Part shown: piece by piece, positions 34,963 to 43,073 of the stretch
How positions within the stretch are numbered: the first letter of the stretch is position 1
Layout of the letters: each line of letters begins with the position of its first letter
Notes under the pieces: generated by a model
The model's database searches: none
What the model saw: only the letters and a program-made list of their open reading frames with translations
What the model was told of the DNA's origin: nothing
From: Hoeflea_A sp965216535
GTDB taxonomy: Bacteria; Pseudomonadota; Alphaproteobacteria; Rhizobiales; Rhizobiaceae
Assembly (NCBI GenBank): GCA_965216535.1
Contig: OZ244175.1
Coordinates: 7,812,001-7,876,000 of the forward strand
Direction: 5' to 3'
Length of the DNA: 64,000 nt
Made by a program: the position numbers and the translations under genes

Positions 34963-35952
34963 TCACCCGGTATTCGGCCGCATGGCGATGACGCCTTCGG
35001 TCCGGGCGCGCACGTCGGGCGGAGCAAGGCAGCTGCTGACTGCCTCGAAACCGGGAGAACCGGGATAGGGTGCGACGACAACCGGCGGGCTGTGATTGGC
35101 CGGGCAGAAGAGGATTGTCTCGTCGGGACCAACAGCCGCCAGATCCAGGATCGATGAAGAGCGGGTCAGTAGGAACACCGGCCCAGCCTGCCGCTTGCGA
35201 CGCCGAAGATAGCGCATCAGGGCTTCCTGGGTCGCCTCGTCGAGCCCCTGTTCGACGAGATCGATGACCAGCGCTGATGCCACTGCCGTCTCCAGAATGG
35301 CGATCAGGTTTTGCGCCGTCTCGCTGCCGCCGTCTTCGACAAGCCAGGCCATCGCGGCGTCGGTCCGCCCGTCACGATCGGGAGTGCTGCGCTCCAGGTC
35401 GACGAATTGCGCATCCGGAAGTGTCTCCGCGATCTTTCGCGCGAGCCGTGTCTTGCCGCTGCCGAGTGGGCCAGTGATGAAGGTGATCGGCCTGATATCA
35501 TCGAGATCAAACCGTTCGCCGCCCCATGGCCAGGGCAGGTCGAACGCGACGCGTCTCGCAGACGCCGAATTCACCACTCGCTGCAGTTCGCCGGCCGAGG
35601 GTGTTTCACCACGCTCGATGTCTCCGCGCATGGCGCGGACGCGATCGATGGTGGCCGTCAGGCGTTCAGCCTGTCCTTCCAGATCCGCCTGGTGTTCGGC
35701 CAGGGCCGCAGCAAGGCCTTCCGATTCGCCGCCCAGAACCCGCTCGACCTGCGCGAGACTGAGACCAAGCCTCCGAAGGGCAACGATTTTGCCAGCCGTT
35801 GCCATGTCCTCGGGGCCATAGGTGCGCCATCCGGCTGACGTTCGCAGCGGATCGATCAGGCCGCGCTGCTCATAAAGTCGCAGCGCCTTCATGGAAACGC
35901 CCAGCCGACGTGCGGCTTCGGACGGGCTGAGATAGTGTGCGGACTCGGTCAC
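34963..35952 (-). CDS. MerR-family regulator fused to a P-loop ATPase domain
   Basis: The protein has 329 residues. Residues ~5-80 are a MerR helix-turn-helix (SPSEAARRLGVSMKALRLYE, GLIDPLRTSAGWRTYG) followed by a dimerising helix to ~125. From about 135 a P-loop domain follows: FITGPLGSGKTRLARKIAE (Walker A), acidic ALVIDLVEQGLDEATQEAL (Walker B-like) and PVFLLTRSSSILDL. The combination would link DNA binding to ATP binding. Its promoter has the 19-bp spacer typical of MerR-controlled genes. Function unknown. Confidence 0.85.
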   Translation of the reverse strand: MTESAHYLSPSEAARRLGVSMKALRLYEQRGLIDPLRTSAGWRTYGPEDMATAGKIVALRRLGLSLAQVERVLGGESEGLAAALAEHQADLEGQAERLTATIDRVRAMRGDIERGETPSAGELQRVVNSASARRVAFDLPWPWGGERFDLDDIRPITFITGPLGSGKTRLARKIAETLPDAQFVDLERSTPDRDGRTDAAMAWLVEDGGSETAQNLIAILETAVASALVIDLVEQGLDEATQEALMRYLRRRKRQAGPVFLLTRSSSILDLAAVGPDETILFCPANHSPPVVVAPYPGSPGFEAVSSCLAPPDVRARTEGVIAMRPNTG

Positions 35953-35982
35953 GAATCACCCCATTGCTGTTGAACCGCCATT

Positions 35983-36013
35983 CTTATCAGGGCAGCCCCT
36001 GGGGCCGGGTCAA
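35983..36013 (-). promoter_or_regulatory. MerR-type promoter with 19-bp spacer
   Basis: On the minus strand TTGACC (36013-36008) and GATAAG (35988-35983) are separated by 19 bp, longer than the usual 17, and the spacer contains the palindrome GCCCC-A-GGGGC (35995-36005). This is the classic layout where a MerR protein untwists DNA to activate. It lies 31 bp before the MerR gene start, suggesting autoregulation. Confidence 0.6.
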
Positions 36014-36089
36014 GCTGTTATTCGGGCTGATCATCGCACCCTCTTCTGATAAGAGCCGCACAGTCCCCTTCAACCGGTCCAGCACCGTC

Positions 36090-36593
36090 ATGTACTCGAC
36101 ACGCATCGTATCGCTTCGTTTCAGCCATCATGCGCAACTTGTTCGCGATTTCTATCGGCGAGCGGCCGACTATGTGAATATGGAAACCGGCGCGGACCCT
36201 GGTGAGGGAACCGTTCGCGATTTCTTTTTCGACGTCGCACCCGGCGGTAACCTCTCCCGGGCATTCAAATTGGGACTGATGGATCACGGCGGCGCACTCA
36301 TTGCGCTCATGGATTTGGGCTTCGACTTTCCAGAAAAACAGGATGCCTATCTGGGTCTCATGCTGATCGATCCGGCCTATCGCGGATCAGGCCTGGGCTC
36401 GATGCTTCTCGATCACATCAAGGCTCTTGCGCGTGAACGCAACGCCCCGAGGCTACTGCTGGCCGTGCTCGATGAGAACCGGCAGGCAAGAGCGTTCTGG
36501 GAGCGGAACGGATTTCGCATTGTCATGAGTTCTCCACCAGTGGAGAGCGGCCGGAAAACGCACATTCGTCATCGCATGGAGCTTGGGCTTTGA
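36090..36593 (+). CDS. GNAT-family N-acetyltransferase
   Basis: The protein has 167 residues from ATG 36090. The acetyl-CoA loop YLGLMLIDPAYRGSGLGSML (V/I-x-x-x-x-R-G-x-G) and the C-terminal DENRQARAFWERNGF motif are clear. Acceptor unknown. It is divergent from the MerR fusion gene, which may regulate it. Confidence 0.88.
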   Translation: MYSTRIVSLRFSHHAQLVRDFYRRAADYVNMETGADPGEGTVRDFFFDVAPGGNLSRAFKLGLMDHGGALIALMDLGFDFPEKQDAYLGLMLIDPAYRGSGLGSMLLDHIKALARERNAPRLLLAVLDENRQARAFWERNGFRIVMSSPPVESGRKTHIRHRMELGL

Positions 36594-36681
36594 TACTGAC
36601 CTCGTATCGTGTCAAGGCCTCCCTCCCCATACTCGTGCTTTAGTACAATATGAACCTTGATTGAGCCGATGGCACCTATTT

Positions 36682-36966
36682 TTACCTATCTTCCAGGGCA
36701 TGCCAGACGCGGACTATGATCACCCGAGAATCAACGTGGCGGTATCGGATGACGTAACCTCTGGCTCCAAACCGAACTGGAAGTTCGCGATCACCCGTTT
36801 CCACATCCCATGGCCTTCCTTTCTCGGGAAAGTCCGAAAGCGAACCGGCGGCGTCAATTATCGTATCGACTGCTCGAACTGCGGCGTCGGGACTGTGTGG
36901 TTCGATAAATGCATGGAGGCGTTTGAGGTCTTCCAACGCACCGGGAAGCCATTCGACGGATGTCAT
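36682..36966 (-). CDS. ParE/RelE-family toxin
   Basis: The protein has 94 residues. ParE-type features: VEWLPGALEDLKRLHAFIEP, an internal GSLSDFPEKGRPW and the end YVIRYRHVDSRVIIVRVWHALEDR. It overlaps the antitoxin gene by 4 bp. ParE toxins poison gyrase, RelE toxins cleave mRNA; the sequence looks closer to ParE. Part of a type II toxin-antitoxin module. Confidence 0.9.
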   Translation of the reverse strand: MTSVEWLPGALEDLKRLHAFIEPHSPDAAVRAVDTIIDAAGSLSDFPEKGRPWDVETGDRELPVRFGARGYVIRYRHVDSRVIIVRVWHALEDR

Positions 36967-37223
36967 TCCGAGGCTTCACGTGGAAGGCCGGCAGCCCAGG
37001 CTTTGACGTCGTTGTGATCGATCGTTTCCCCGGTGAGCTCATACTTCTCCCACCGGTGTTTGATCAGTTGACGCTCGGCTTCCAGAGCTTCCTCGACGTC
37101 GAGATACCTCTCGACCGCCGCTTTCATCAGGTAGTGCGGGGACCGGTCCCGGGCTTTTCCAAGGGCTTCCAGACGGTGTCGCGTTTCCTCGCTCAGCCTC
37201 ACGCCAATAGTTGGATTTGCCAT
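36963..37223 (-). CDS. Ribbon-helix-helix antitoxin of the ParE-type pair
   Basis: The protein has 86 residues from ATG 37223. The N-terminal ribbon-helix-helix (MANPTIGVRLSEETRHRLEA) binds DNA, and the C-terminal tail (LTGETIDHNDVKAWAAGLPR) wraps the toxin. It precedes the toxin with a 4-bp overlap and carries an operator upstream, as expected for autoregulation. Confidence 0.9.
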   Translation of the reverse strand: MANPTIGVRLSEETRHRLEALGKARDRSPHYLMKAAVERYLDVEEALEAERQLIKHRWEKYELTGETIDHNDVKAWAAGLPREASE

Positions 37224-37253
37224 CGCTGCCTCACACCTCGCATCTTTGTTGCG

Positions 37254-37268
37254 CAAAGTATAACTTTG
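37254..37268. promoter_or_regulatory. Operator of the toxin-antitoxin module
   Basis: CAAAGT-ATA-ACTTTG is a perfect inverted repeat 31 bp before the antitoxin start. The site is AT-rich and overlaps the expected promoter. The ribbon-helix-helix antitoxin is the likely binder; this is inferred. Confidence 0.6.
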
Positions 37269-37296
37269 TGTCCGGTTCGAAACAAGCCGGCTTGGA

Positions 37297-38028
37297 TCAA
37301 GCCGCCTTTCGCATCGGCAGCGCAAACTCCGCGTCCTCGTGAGACAGCAGCTTGTGCAGGTGCACCATCAGCCCGGCGGCGAAGAGCGGGGTCAGCAGGT
37401 TGACGATGGGGATCGACAGGAAGGCGGCGATCAGCAGGCCGGCGAGGAATATGCGGGCGCTGTATTTGGACCGCATGCGGCGAACATCCTCCTCGTCGCG
37501 GTAGCGCATGGCGGCGAATTCGAAGAACTCGCGCCCGAAGAGGTAGCCGTTGACCAGCAGAAAGGCGGCAATGTTGATGCCGGGGATGAACAGCAGCAGC
37601 AAGGCGATGATGTTGCCGATGACGACGATGCCAAAGAATTTCGCGGTGTAGACGATCGCCCGGCCGAGCGGCACCGCCGTGCCCACCGGATCGCCGGGAT
37701 AGTCGCGCTCCTCGATGATTTCGGCGACACCGTCGAGGAAGAAACCGGCAACGATGGCCGTGACAGGCGCGATCAGCAAAGCCATGCCCAGCGCCAACCC
37801 GAGACTGGCAACGATGCCGATGATAAAACCGAACCAGCCGGCCCATTCGGGAATACCCGGCACCAGCGCTTCCAGCCAGGGCAGGGCCAGCCAGGCAAAC
37901 AGCTCGCGAATGAGCACCCAGCCACCGGCGAGCAGCAGGATGGTGATCCCGAGGATCTTCCAGAAGGCGCTGCGGGATTCGGGCGCGAACAGATTGCGGC
38001 CGGCCAGCCGCGCGGCTTCAATGATCAT
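37297..38028 (-). CDS. EI24/CysZ-like membrane protein
   Basis: The protein has 243 residues with several hydrophobic segments: ILGITILLLAGGWVLI, FIIGIVASLGLALGMALLIA, FGIVVIGNIIALLLLFIPGI and FLAGLLIAAFLSIPIVN. The mid-region EIIEERDYPGDPVG is typical of the family, annotated as sulfate transporter (CysZ) or EI24. It is divergent from the PfkB kinase. Sulfate transport is possible but unproven here. Confidence 0.87.
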   Translation of the reverse strand: MIIEAARLAGRNLFAPESRSAFWKILGITILLLAGGWVLIRELFAWLALPWLEALVPGIPEWAGWFGFIIGIVASLGLALGMALLIAPVTAIVAGFFLDGVAEIIEERDYPGDPVGTAVPLGRAIVYTAKFFGIVVIGNIIALLLLFIPGINIAAFLLVNGYLFGREFFEFAAMRYRDEEDVRRMRSKYSARIFLAGLLIAAFLSIPIVNLLTPLFAAGLMVHLHKLLSHEDAEFALPMRKAA

Positions 38029-38192
38029 GGGCGTTTACCGATGGAACCATGGCGTTCAGATAAGCATGTCTGGTGCGGATTCAACGCAGGCGCCGCGGAA
38101 TCGGTCCTGTCGCTGACCGTTTCACCTTTTCAAAGCGGCCAAAGCCCGCTAGGACCGGTGACCGGGATCAATCAAAACCGCCCGGAGCGCCC

Positions 38193-39200
38193 ATGAAAGA
38201 ACTGGATGTCCTGTGCATCGGCAATGCCATTGTCGATATCATTGCCCGCTGCGAGGACGATTTCCTCGTCGACAACGGCATCATCAAGGGGGCGATGAAC
38301 CTTATCGACGCCGAGCGCGCCGAACTGCTCTACAGCAGCATGGGACCGGCGATCGAGGCCTCAGGCGGCAGCGCCGGCAACACGGCGGCCGGCATTGCCA
38401 GTTTCGGCAGCCGATCGGCGTTTTTCGGCAAAGTTGCGCGCGACCAGTTGGGCCGGATCTATGAGCACGATATCCGGGCGCAGGGCGTTGTGTTCGACAC
38501 AGAACCGCTCGACGGCCCGCCACCGACGGCGCGCTCGATGATTTTCGTCACACCGGATGGCGAGCGGTCGATGAACACCTATCTGGGCGCCTGTGTGGAA
38601 CTCGGACCGGAGGATGTCGACGCCGATATCGTCGCGGCGTCAAAGGTCACCTATTTCGAGGGCTATCTGTGGGATCCTCCGCGCGCCAAGCAGGCGATCC
38701 GCGATTGCGCGGCCATCGCCCACCAGCACGGGCGACAGATGTCCATGACACTCTCCGATCCGTTCTGTGTCGACCGGTATCGCGATGAATTTCTCGAACT
38801 GATGCGCAGCGGCACGGTCGATATCGTGTTTTCAAACGAGCACGAAGCCATGTCGCTCTACCAGACAGCGTCACTGGAAGCTGCCGTGACAGCCATGGAA
38901 GCCGATTGCGAACTGGCCATCGTGACCCGCAGCGAAAACGGATCGATCGTCGCACGCAAGGGCGAGCGCGTCGAAGTCAAGGCGATCGAAATCCAGGAGC
39001 TGGTCGACACCACAGGCGCCGGCGATCTCTATGCAGCCGGCTTCCTGCACGGCTATACGAGCGGTCGCTCCCTGGAGGATTGCGCGAAACTCGGCAGCCT
39101 GGCCGCCGGGCTGGTCATCCAGCAGATCGGCCCACGGCCACACAGTTCCCTGCGCCAGGCGGCAATCGATGCCGGGCTGGCCGATGGAGTGACGGTTTAA
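38193..39200 (+). CDS. PfkB-family kinase, probable adenosine kinase
   Basis: The protein has 335 residues from ATG 38193. N-terminal signature GNAIVDIIARCEDDFL, substrate-region GGSAGNTAAGIASFG, and the C-terminal motif DTTGAGDLYAAGFLHGY with the catalytic Asp are present. Closely similar proteins in rhizobia are called adenosine kinase. It would phosphorylate adenosine with ATP in purine salvage; another ribokinase-type substrate cannot be excluded. Confidence 0.9.
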   Translation: MKELDVLCIGNAIVDIIARCEDDFLVDNGIIKGAMNLIDAERAELLYSSMGPAIEASGGSAGNTAAGIASFGSRSAFFGKVARDQLGRIYEHDIRAQGVVFDTEPLDGPPPTARSMIFVTPDGERSMNTYLGACVELGPEDVDADIVAASKVTYFEGYLWDPPRAKQAIRDCAAIAHQHGRQMSMTLSDPFCVDRYRDEFLELMRSGTVDIVFSNEHEAMSLYQTASLEAAVTAMEADCELAIVTRSENGSIVARKGERVEVKAIEIQELVDTTGAGDLYAAGFLHGYTSGRSLEDCAKLGSLAAGLVIQQIGPRPHSSLRQAAIDAGLADGVTV

Positions 39201-39211
39201 CGACGTGCCGG

Positions 39212-39297
39212 AATTTTGGGGACAGTTTACTTAATTCCTCTCAATTCCTATTTGAATCAAAAAGTTACCGAGAATTAAGTAAACTGTCCCCGAAATT
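39212..39297. repeat. Inverted repeat of the GGGGACAG-TTTACTTAATTC type
   Basis: Arms 39212-39237 and 39272-39297 match at 25 of 26 positions and share GGGGACAGTTTACTTAATTC. The loop is ~34 nt. Elements with this sequence are widespread in proteobacteria and, by my recollection, associated with IS200-like REP-associated transposases. No transposase is present here, so it is a non-autonomous copy. It lies between the convergent kinase gene and grpE and may also act as a transcription end. Confidence 0.8.
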
Positions 39298-39310
39298 GCA
39301 GCGTTTGCAC

Positions 39311-39967
39311 TTATTGCTTGGCGTCTTCCGCAGGGGCCTCGGCCGGCTGTTCCGCCGCTTGCTTGGGGCCGCCCTTGGCGACGCCGACCATGGCCGGGCG
39401 TAGAACCCGCTCACCGATGACATAGCCGTCCTGAACGACCTCCACCACCGTGTTGTTCGGCACTTCAGGGTTGGGCACCTCGAACATCGCCTGATGGAAG
39501 TTGGGGTCGAATTTCTGACCGACCGGCGACAGTTTGGTGACGCCGTGGCGTTCCAGCGCAGACAGCATGCCGCGCTCGGTCATTTCGACACCTTCGGCCA
39601 GCGCCTTGAGGCCGGCATCGCCGGCTTCCATGGCTTCCGCTGGTATGGCGTCCAGCGCCCGGCGCAGGTTGTCGGACACCGCCAGCATGTCGCGGGCGAA
39701 ATTGGACACCGAATAGGCGCGCGCATCCTTGACGTCGCGCGCGGTGCGGCGGCGAAGATTATCCATCTCGGCGGCGAGGCGAAGGTACTTGTCCTTCAGT
39801 TCGTCACGCTCGGCAGCCAGCATTTCCAGAGGATCGAGCGCAAATCCGCTCTTTTCCTGGTCCTGCGCCGCCTCCTGCGGGGCTTCCATCTCGGGCTGCT
39901 GCGCCGTGTCGCCCGGCTGCGCCATCGCCTCTTCCTCAATACCGTTGTTCTTCGGCTCGTCGGACAT
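39311..39967 (-). CDS. grpE: Nucleotide exchange factor GrpE
   Basis: The protein has 218 residues. A long N-terminal helix (LAAERDELKDKYLRLAAEMDNLRRRTARDV in parts) leads to the C-terminal beta domain with NFHQAMFEVPNPEVPNNTVV and GYVIGERVLRPAMVGVAKGG. It releases ADP from DnaK in the chaperone cycle. hrcA lies directly upstream on the same strand; dnaK/dnaJ are not in the window. Confidence 0.97.
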   Translation of the reverse strand: MSDEPKNNGIEEEAMAQPGDTAQQPEMEAPQEAAQDQEKSGFALDPLEMLAAERDELKDKYLRLAAEMDNLRRRTARDVKDARAYSVSNFARDMLAVSDNLRRALDAIPAEAMEAGDAGLKALAEGVEMTERGMLSALERHGVTKLSPVGQKFDPNFHQAMFEVPNPEVPNNTVVEVVQDGYVIGERVLRPAMVGVAKGGPKQAAEQPAEAPAEDAKQ

Positions 39968-40049
39968 AGTGCGACAATTCCTTCACGTTTGACTGTTTGC
40001 CCCGCATATCGAGGTTTCAGACACAAAAATCAAGGGATGGAGGGCCCAA

Positions 40050-41126
40050 TTAACGGATCATGCGGGAGACGATCTGGGCCGTATAGTCGACCATCGGGAC
40101 GATGCGTGCGTAATTGAGCCGGGTCGGGCCGATGACGCCGACGGCGCCGATGATGCGATCGTCATTGTCGCGGTAAGGTGCGACCACCAGCGAGGAGCCG
40201 GAGAGCGAAAACAGCTTGTTCTCGGATCCGATGAAGATACGCACCCCGGAGCCGGCTTCGGCAAGCTCAAGCAGCTCGATCAAACCGTCCTTCTTTTCCA
40301 GATCGTCGAAAAGCATGCGCAGACGGTCGATTTCTTCAAGATCCGACAAGGTATCGAGCAGATTGGCGCGGCCGCGCACGATCAGCCGGGTTGGCTGGCC
40401 CTCGACGGCCCCAGACCAGACAGCCAGACCGCTTTCGACCATGGCCTGTGACAGGGTGTCGAGCTCACCACGGACCTCCTGCCGGAGCTTGTTCAGTTCA
40501 CCGCGCAGCTCCATCAACGTGTGGCCGGCAAGATGGGCATTGAGGAAATTGGCGGCCTCTGTCAGCTGCGAGGCCGTGACACCGGCCGGCAGGTCGATGA
40601 TGCGGTTTTCAACCTGCTCATTATCGCCGACCAGAACCACCAGAGCCCGGGTCGGCTCCAAGCGGATGAACTCGATGTGACGCACCACGGTGTCGTTTTT
40701 CTGGGTAATCACAACGCCGGCGCCGCGCGACAGGCCGGAGAGCATCTGGCTCGCTTCGGTCAGGATCGTCTCGACAGAACGGGTGTGTTCAGGGCCGCTG
40801 ACCTGGCGTTCGATCATATCGCGCTCGTCGGTCGACAGATCGCCGGATTCCATGAACGCGTCGACGAAGAAGCGCAGGCCCTGTTGGGTCGGCAGCCGAC
40901 CGGCGCTGATATGGGGCGCATAGATCAGCCCGAGCTCTTCCAGGTCGCTCATGACATTGCGCACGGAGGCCGGCGACAGCGTCATCGGCAGCATGCGCGA
41001 CAGGCTGCGCGACCCGACCGGTTCGCCGGAATCGAGATAGGATTCGACGAGGCTGCGAAAGATCTCGCGGGTGCGGTCGTCCAGCGGAACCGACGCCGAA
41101 TCGTTCAATCGCGATGTATCACTCAT
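40050..41126 (-). CDS. hrcA: Heat-shock repressor HrcA
   Basis: The protein has 358 residues. N-terminal winged helix (SLVESYLDSGEPVGSRSLSR, SPASVRNVMSDLEELGLIYA), a central GAF-like part and C-terminal RIIGAVGVIGPTRLNYARIV are typical. It represses groESL-type operons through CIRCE sites. No CIRCE element (TTAGCACTC-N9-GAGTGCTAA) was seen in the window. It precedes grpE and is divergent from rph. Confidence 0.97.
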   Translation of the reverse strand: MSDTSRLNDSASVPLDDRTREIFRSLVESYLDSGEPVGSRSLSRMLPMTLSPASVRNVMSDLEELGLIYAPHISAGRLPTQQGLRFFVDAFMESGDLSTDERDMIERQVSGPEHTRSVETILTEASQMLSGLSRGAGVVITQKNDTVVRHIEFIRLEPTRALVVLVGDNEQVENRIIDLPAGVTASQLTEAANFLNAHLAGHTLMELRGELNKLRQEVRGELDTLSQAMVESGLAVWSGAVEGQPTRLIVRGRANLLDTLSDLEEIDRLRMLFDDLEKKDGLIELLELAEAGSGVRIFIGSENKLFSLSGSSLVVAPYRDNDDRIIGAVGVIGPTRLNYARIVPMVDYTAQIVSRMIR

Positions 41127-41149
41127 ACACGGACTCGCATCAGACGGTC

Positions 41150-41188
41150 TTAGAGCAAAGGGCGATAAGTTTGGATCATTTGCTCTAA
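41150..41188. repeat. Palindromic repeat family 1, copy B
   Basis: Perfect 10-bp arms TTAGAGCAAA and TTTGCTCTAA enclose a 19-nt loop containing GGGCGATAAGTTTGGATCA. It lies in the divergent hrcA/rph gap, 23 bp before hrcA. Copies A and C are at 21389 and 61945. Confidence 0.8.
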
Positions 41189-41299
41189 CTCAACATAGTG
41201 ACCCTGCAGACCGGTGAAAAGGGGATTCACACGCCGGTTTTCCTTTGCATGCGCGCGGCTGCGGCGGTAGAAGGCCGCACGTCAAACAGGAGACCTTTG

Positions 41300-42016
41300 A
41301 TGCGACCTTCAGGCCGAAAGACCGACCAGATGCGCGACGTCACGTTCGAGCGAGGCTTTTCCAAACACGCCGAGGGCTCTTGCCTCGTCAAGTTCGGCGA
41401 CACGCATGTGCTGTGCACGGCCAGCCTGGAAGAGCGCGTGCCGCCCTGGCTGCGCAATGCCGGTCGCGGCTGGGTCACCGCCGAATATGGCATGCTGCCG
41501 CGTGCCACGGGTGACCGGATGCGTCGTGAGGCCTCCGCCGGCAAGCAGAGCGGCCGCACCCAGGAAATCCAGCGCCTCATCGGCCGGTCGCTGCGAGCGA
41601 TCGTCGATCTCGAAGCGCTCGGCGAGCGCCAGATCTCGATCGACTGCGACGTCATCCAGGCTGATGGCGGCACGCGGACGGCTTCGATCACCGGCGCCTG
41701 GGTGGCGCTGCACGACTGCCTTCAGTGGATGGAGGCTCGGCAGATGGTAAAACGGGAACGGGTGCTGAAGGATCACGTGGCGGCAATCTCCTGCGGGATC
41801 TTCGCTGGCCAGCCGGTGCTCGATCTCGACTATATGGAAGATTCCGCGGCCGAGACCGACGCCAATTTCGTCTTCACCGGGACCGGCGGCATCGTCGAAA
41901 TCCAGGGCACCGCCGAGGGCGAGCCGTTTTCCGAAGAGCAATTCGCGACCCTGCTCGGGCTCGCCAAGGCCGGCATTGCCGATCTGGTGACGATGCAGAA
42001 AACGGCCATCGGGTGA
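41300..42016 (+). CDS. rph: Ribonuclease PH
   Basis: The protein has 238 residues from ATG 41300 (AGGAG upstream). The start MRPSGRKTDQMRDVTFERGF, CTASLEERVPPWLR, EYGMLPRATGDRMRREA and the phosphate site region SGRTQEIQRLIGRSLRAIVD are diagnostic. It trims the 3' ends of tRNA precursors by phosphorolysis. The VOC gene overlaps its stop (TGATG). Confidence 0.97.
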   Translation: MRPSGRKTDQMRDVTFERGFSKHAEGSCLVKFGDTHVLCTASLEERVPPWLRNAGRGWVTAEYGMLPRATGDRMRREASAGKQSGRTQEIQRLIGRSLRAIVDLEALGERQISIDCDVIQADGGTRTASITGAWVALHDCLQWMEARQMVKRERVLKDHVAAISCGIFAGQPVLDLDYMEDSAAETDANFVFTGTGGIVEIQGTAEGEPFSEEQFATLLGLAKAGIADLVTMQKTAIG

Positions 42017-42438
42017 TGGTCGCCCCGCGCCGCATCCTGGAAACCGCGCTTTACGTGGATGATCTGGATGCCGCGGAGACCTTCTATGGCGGCCTGCTGG
42101 GGCTTGAAAAAATCGGCCGCGTTGGCAACCGGCACGTGTTTTATCATTGCGGCGATGGCGTGCTGCTGATCTTCAATGCCGACGAAACGGTCAAACCGGC
42201 CAGCAATCCGAAGCTGCCGGTGCCGGTGCATGGCAGTCGCGGCGACGGCCACGCCTGTTTCGGCGCATCGGCCGAGGAACTCGACACGATCCGGCGGGCA
42301 CTCGAGGACGCCGGCATCGCCATCGAGGCGGACTTTCGCTGGCCGGGCAGCGAGGTCCGGTCGATCTACGTACGCGATCCGGCCGGCAACAGCATCGAAT
42401 TCGCCGAACCGCGTCTCTGGGGCAAGGACGACCTGTGA
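42016..42438 (+). CDS. VOC/glyoxalase-family protein in the rph-rdgB operon
   Basis: The protein has 140 residues. A single VOC module with ILETALYVDDLDAAETFYGG, FYHCGDGVLLIFNAD, GHACFGASAEELD and the end SIYVRDPAGNSIEFAEPRLW is recognisable. The metal-type Glu is in the IEFAE segment. It overlaps rph by 1 base and rdgB by 4, so it is translationally coupled to both. The substrate is unknown. Confidence 0.87.
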   Translation: MVAPRRILETALYVDDLDAAETFYGGLLGLEKIGRVGNRHVFYHCGDGVLLIFNADETVKPASNPKLPVPVHGSRGDGHACFGASAEELDTIRRALEDAGIAIEADFRWPGSEVRSIYVRDPAGNSIEFAEPRLWGKDDL

Positions 42439-43073
42439 GAAAACTCGAAGAACCCAAGCTGGTCATCGCCAGCCACAATCAAGGCAAGATCCGAGAACTT
42501 CGGGATCTGCTCGACCCGCTCGGATACGATCTGGTCACGGCCGGCGATCTCGATCTGCCGGAGCCCGAGGAAACGGGAACCACCTTCGAGGCCAATGCCG
42601 AATTGAAGGCTCTGGCCTCGGCGAAGGCAGCGGGCATTCCGGCGCTGGCCGATGATTCCGGCCTGGCTGTCGACGGGCTCGATGGCGCGCCGGGCATTTA
42701 TTCGGCCCGATGGGCGGGCCCGCAAAAGGATTTCGGCATGGCGATGGAGCTGGTCGAAAAGGCGCTTCAGGAACAGAGCCCGGACAATCGCAAGGCACGT
42801 TTTGTCTCGGTGATCTGCCTGGCCTGGCCGGACGGCCATACGGAGTTCTTCCGCGGCGAAGTCGAAGGCACCATCGTGCACCCGGCGCGCGGCACCCAGG
42901 GGTTCGGCTACGACCCGATCTTTCAGCCGGACGGCCATGAGCGCACCTTCGGCGAGATGAGCGCGGAGGAAAAACACGGCTGGACGCCGGGGGACGCGGC
43001 GGCCCTCTCCCACCGTGCCCGCGCTTTCAAGCTGTTCGCCGAACAGTGCCTTACCGAAAGGAAGGCCGGGTGA
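42435..43073 (+). CDS. rdgB: XTP/dITP pyrophosphatase
   Basis: The protein has 212 residues from GTG 42435. HAM1 motifs: VIASHNQGKIRELRDLL, TTFEANAELKA, ALADDSGLAVDGLDGAPGIY, and QGFGYDPIFQPDG with HRARAF at the end. It hydrolyses non-canonical purine nucleoside triphosphates and protects DNA from deaminated bases. Coupled by 4-bp overlaps to the VOC gene and hemW. Confidence 0.96.
   Translation: MRKLEEPKLVIASHNQGKIRELRDLLDPLGYDLVTAGDLDLPEPEETGTTFEANAELKALASAKAAGIPALADDSGLAVDGLDGAPGIYSARWAGPQKDFGMAMELVEKALQEQSPDNRKARFVSVICLAWPDGHTEFFRGEVEGTIVHPARGTQGFGYDPIFQPDGHERTFGEMSAEEKHGWTPGDAAALSHRARAFKLFAEQCLTERKAG

Noticed and set aside
41127..41299. CIRCE operator expected near hrcA/grpE
   Set aside because: No TTAGCACTC-N9-GAGTGCTAA was found; the inverted repeat here belongs to a dispersed hairpin family with different arms.
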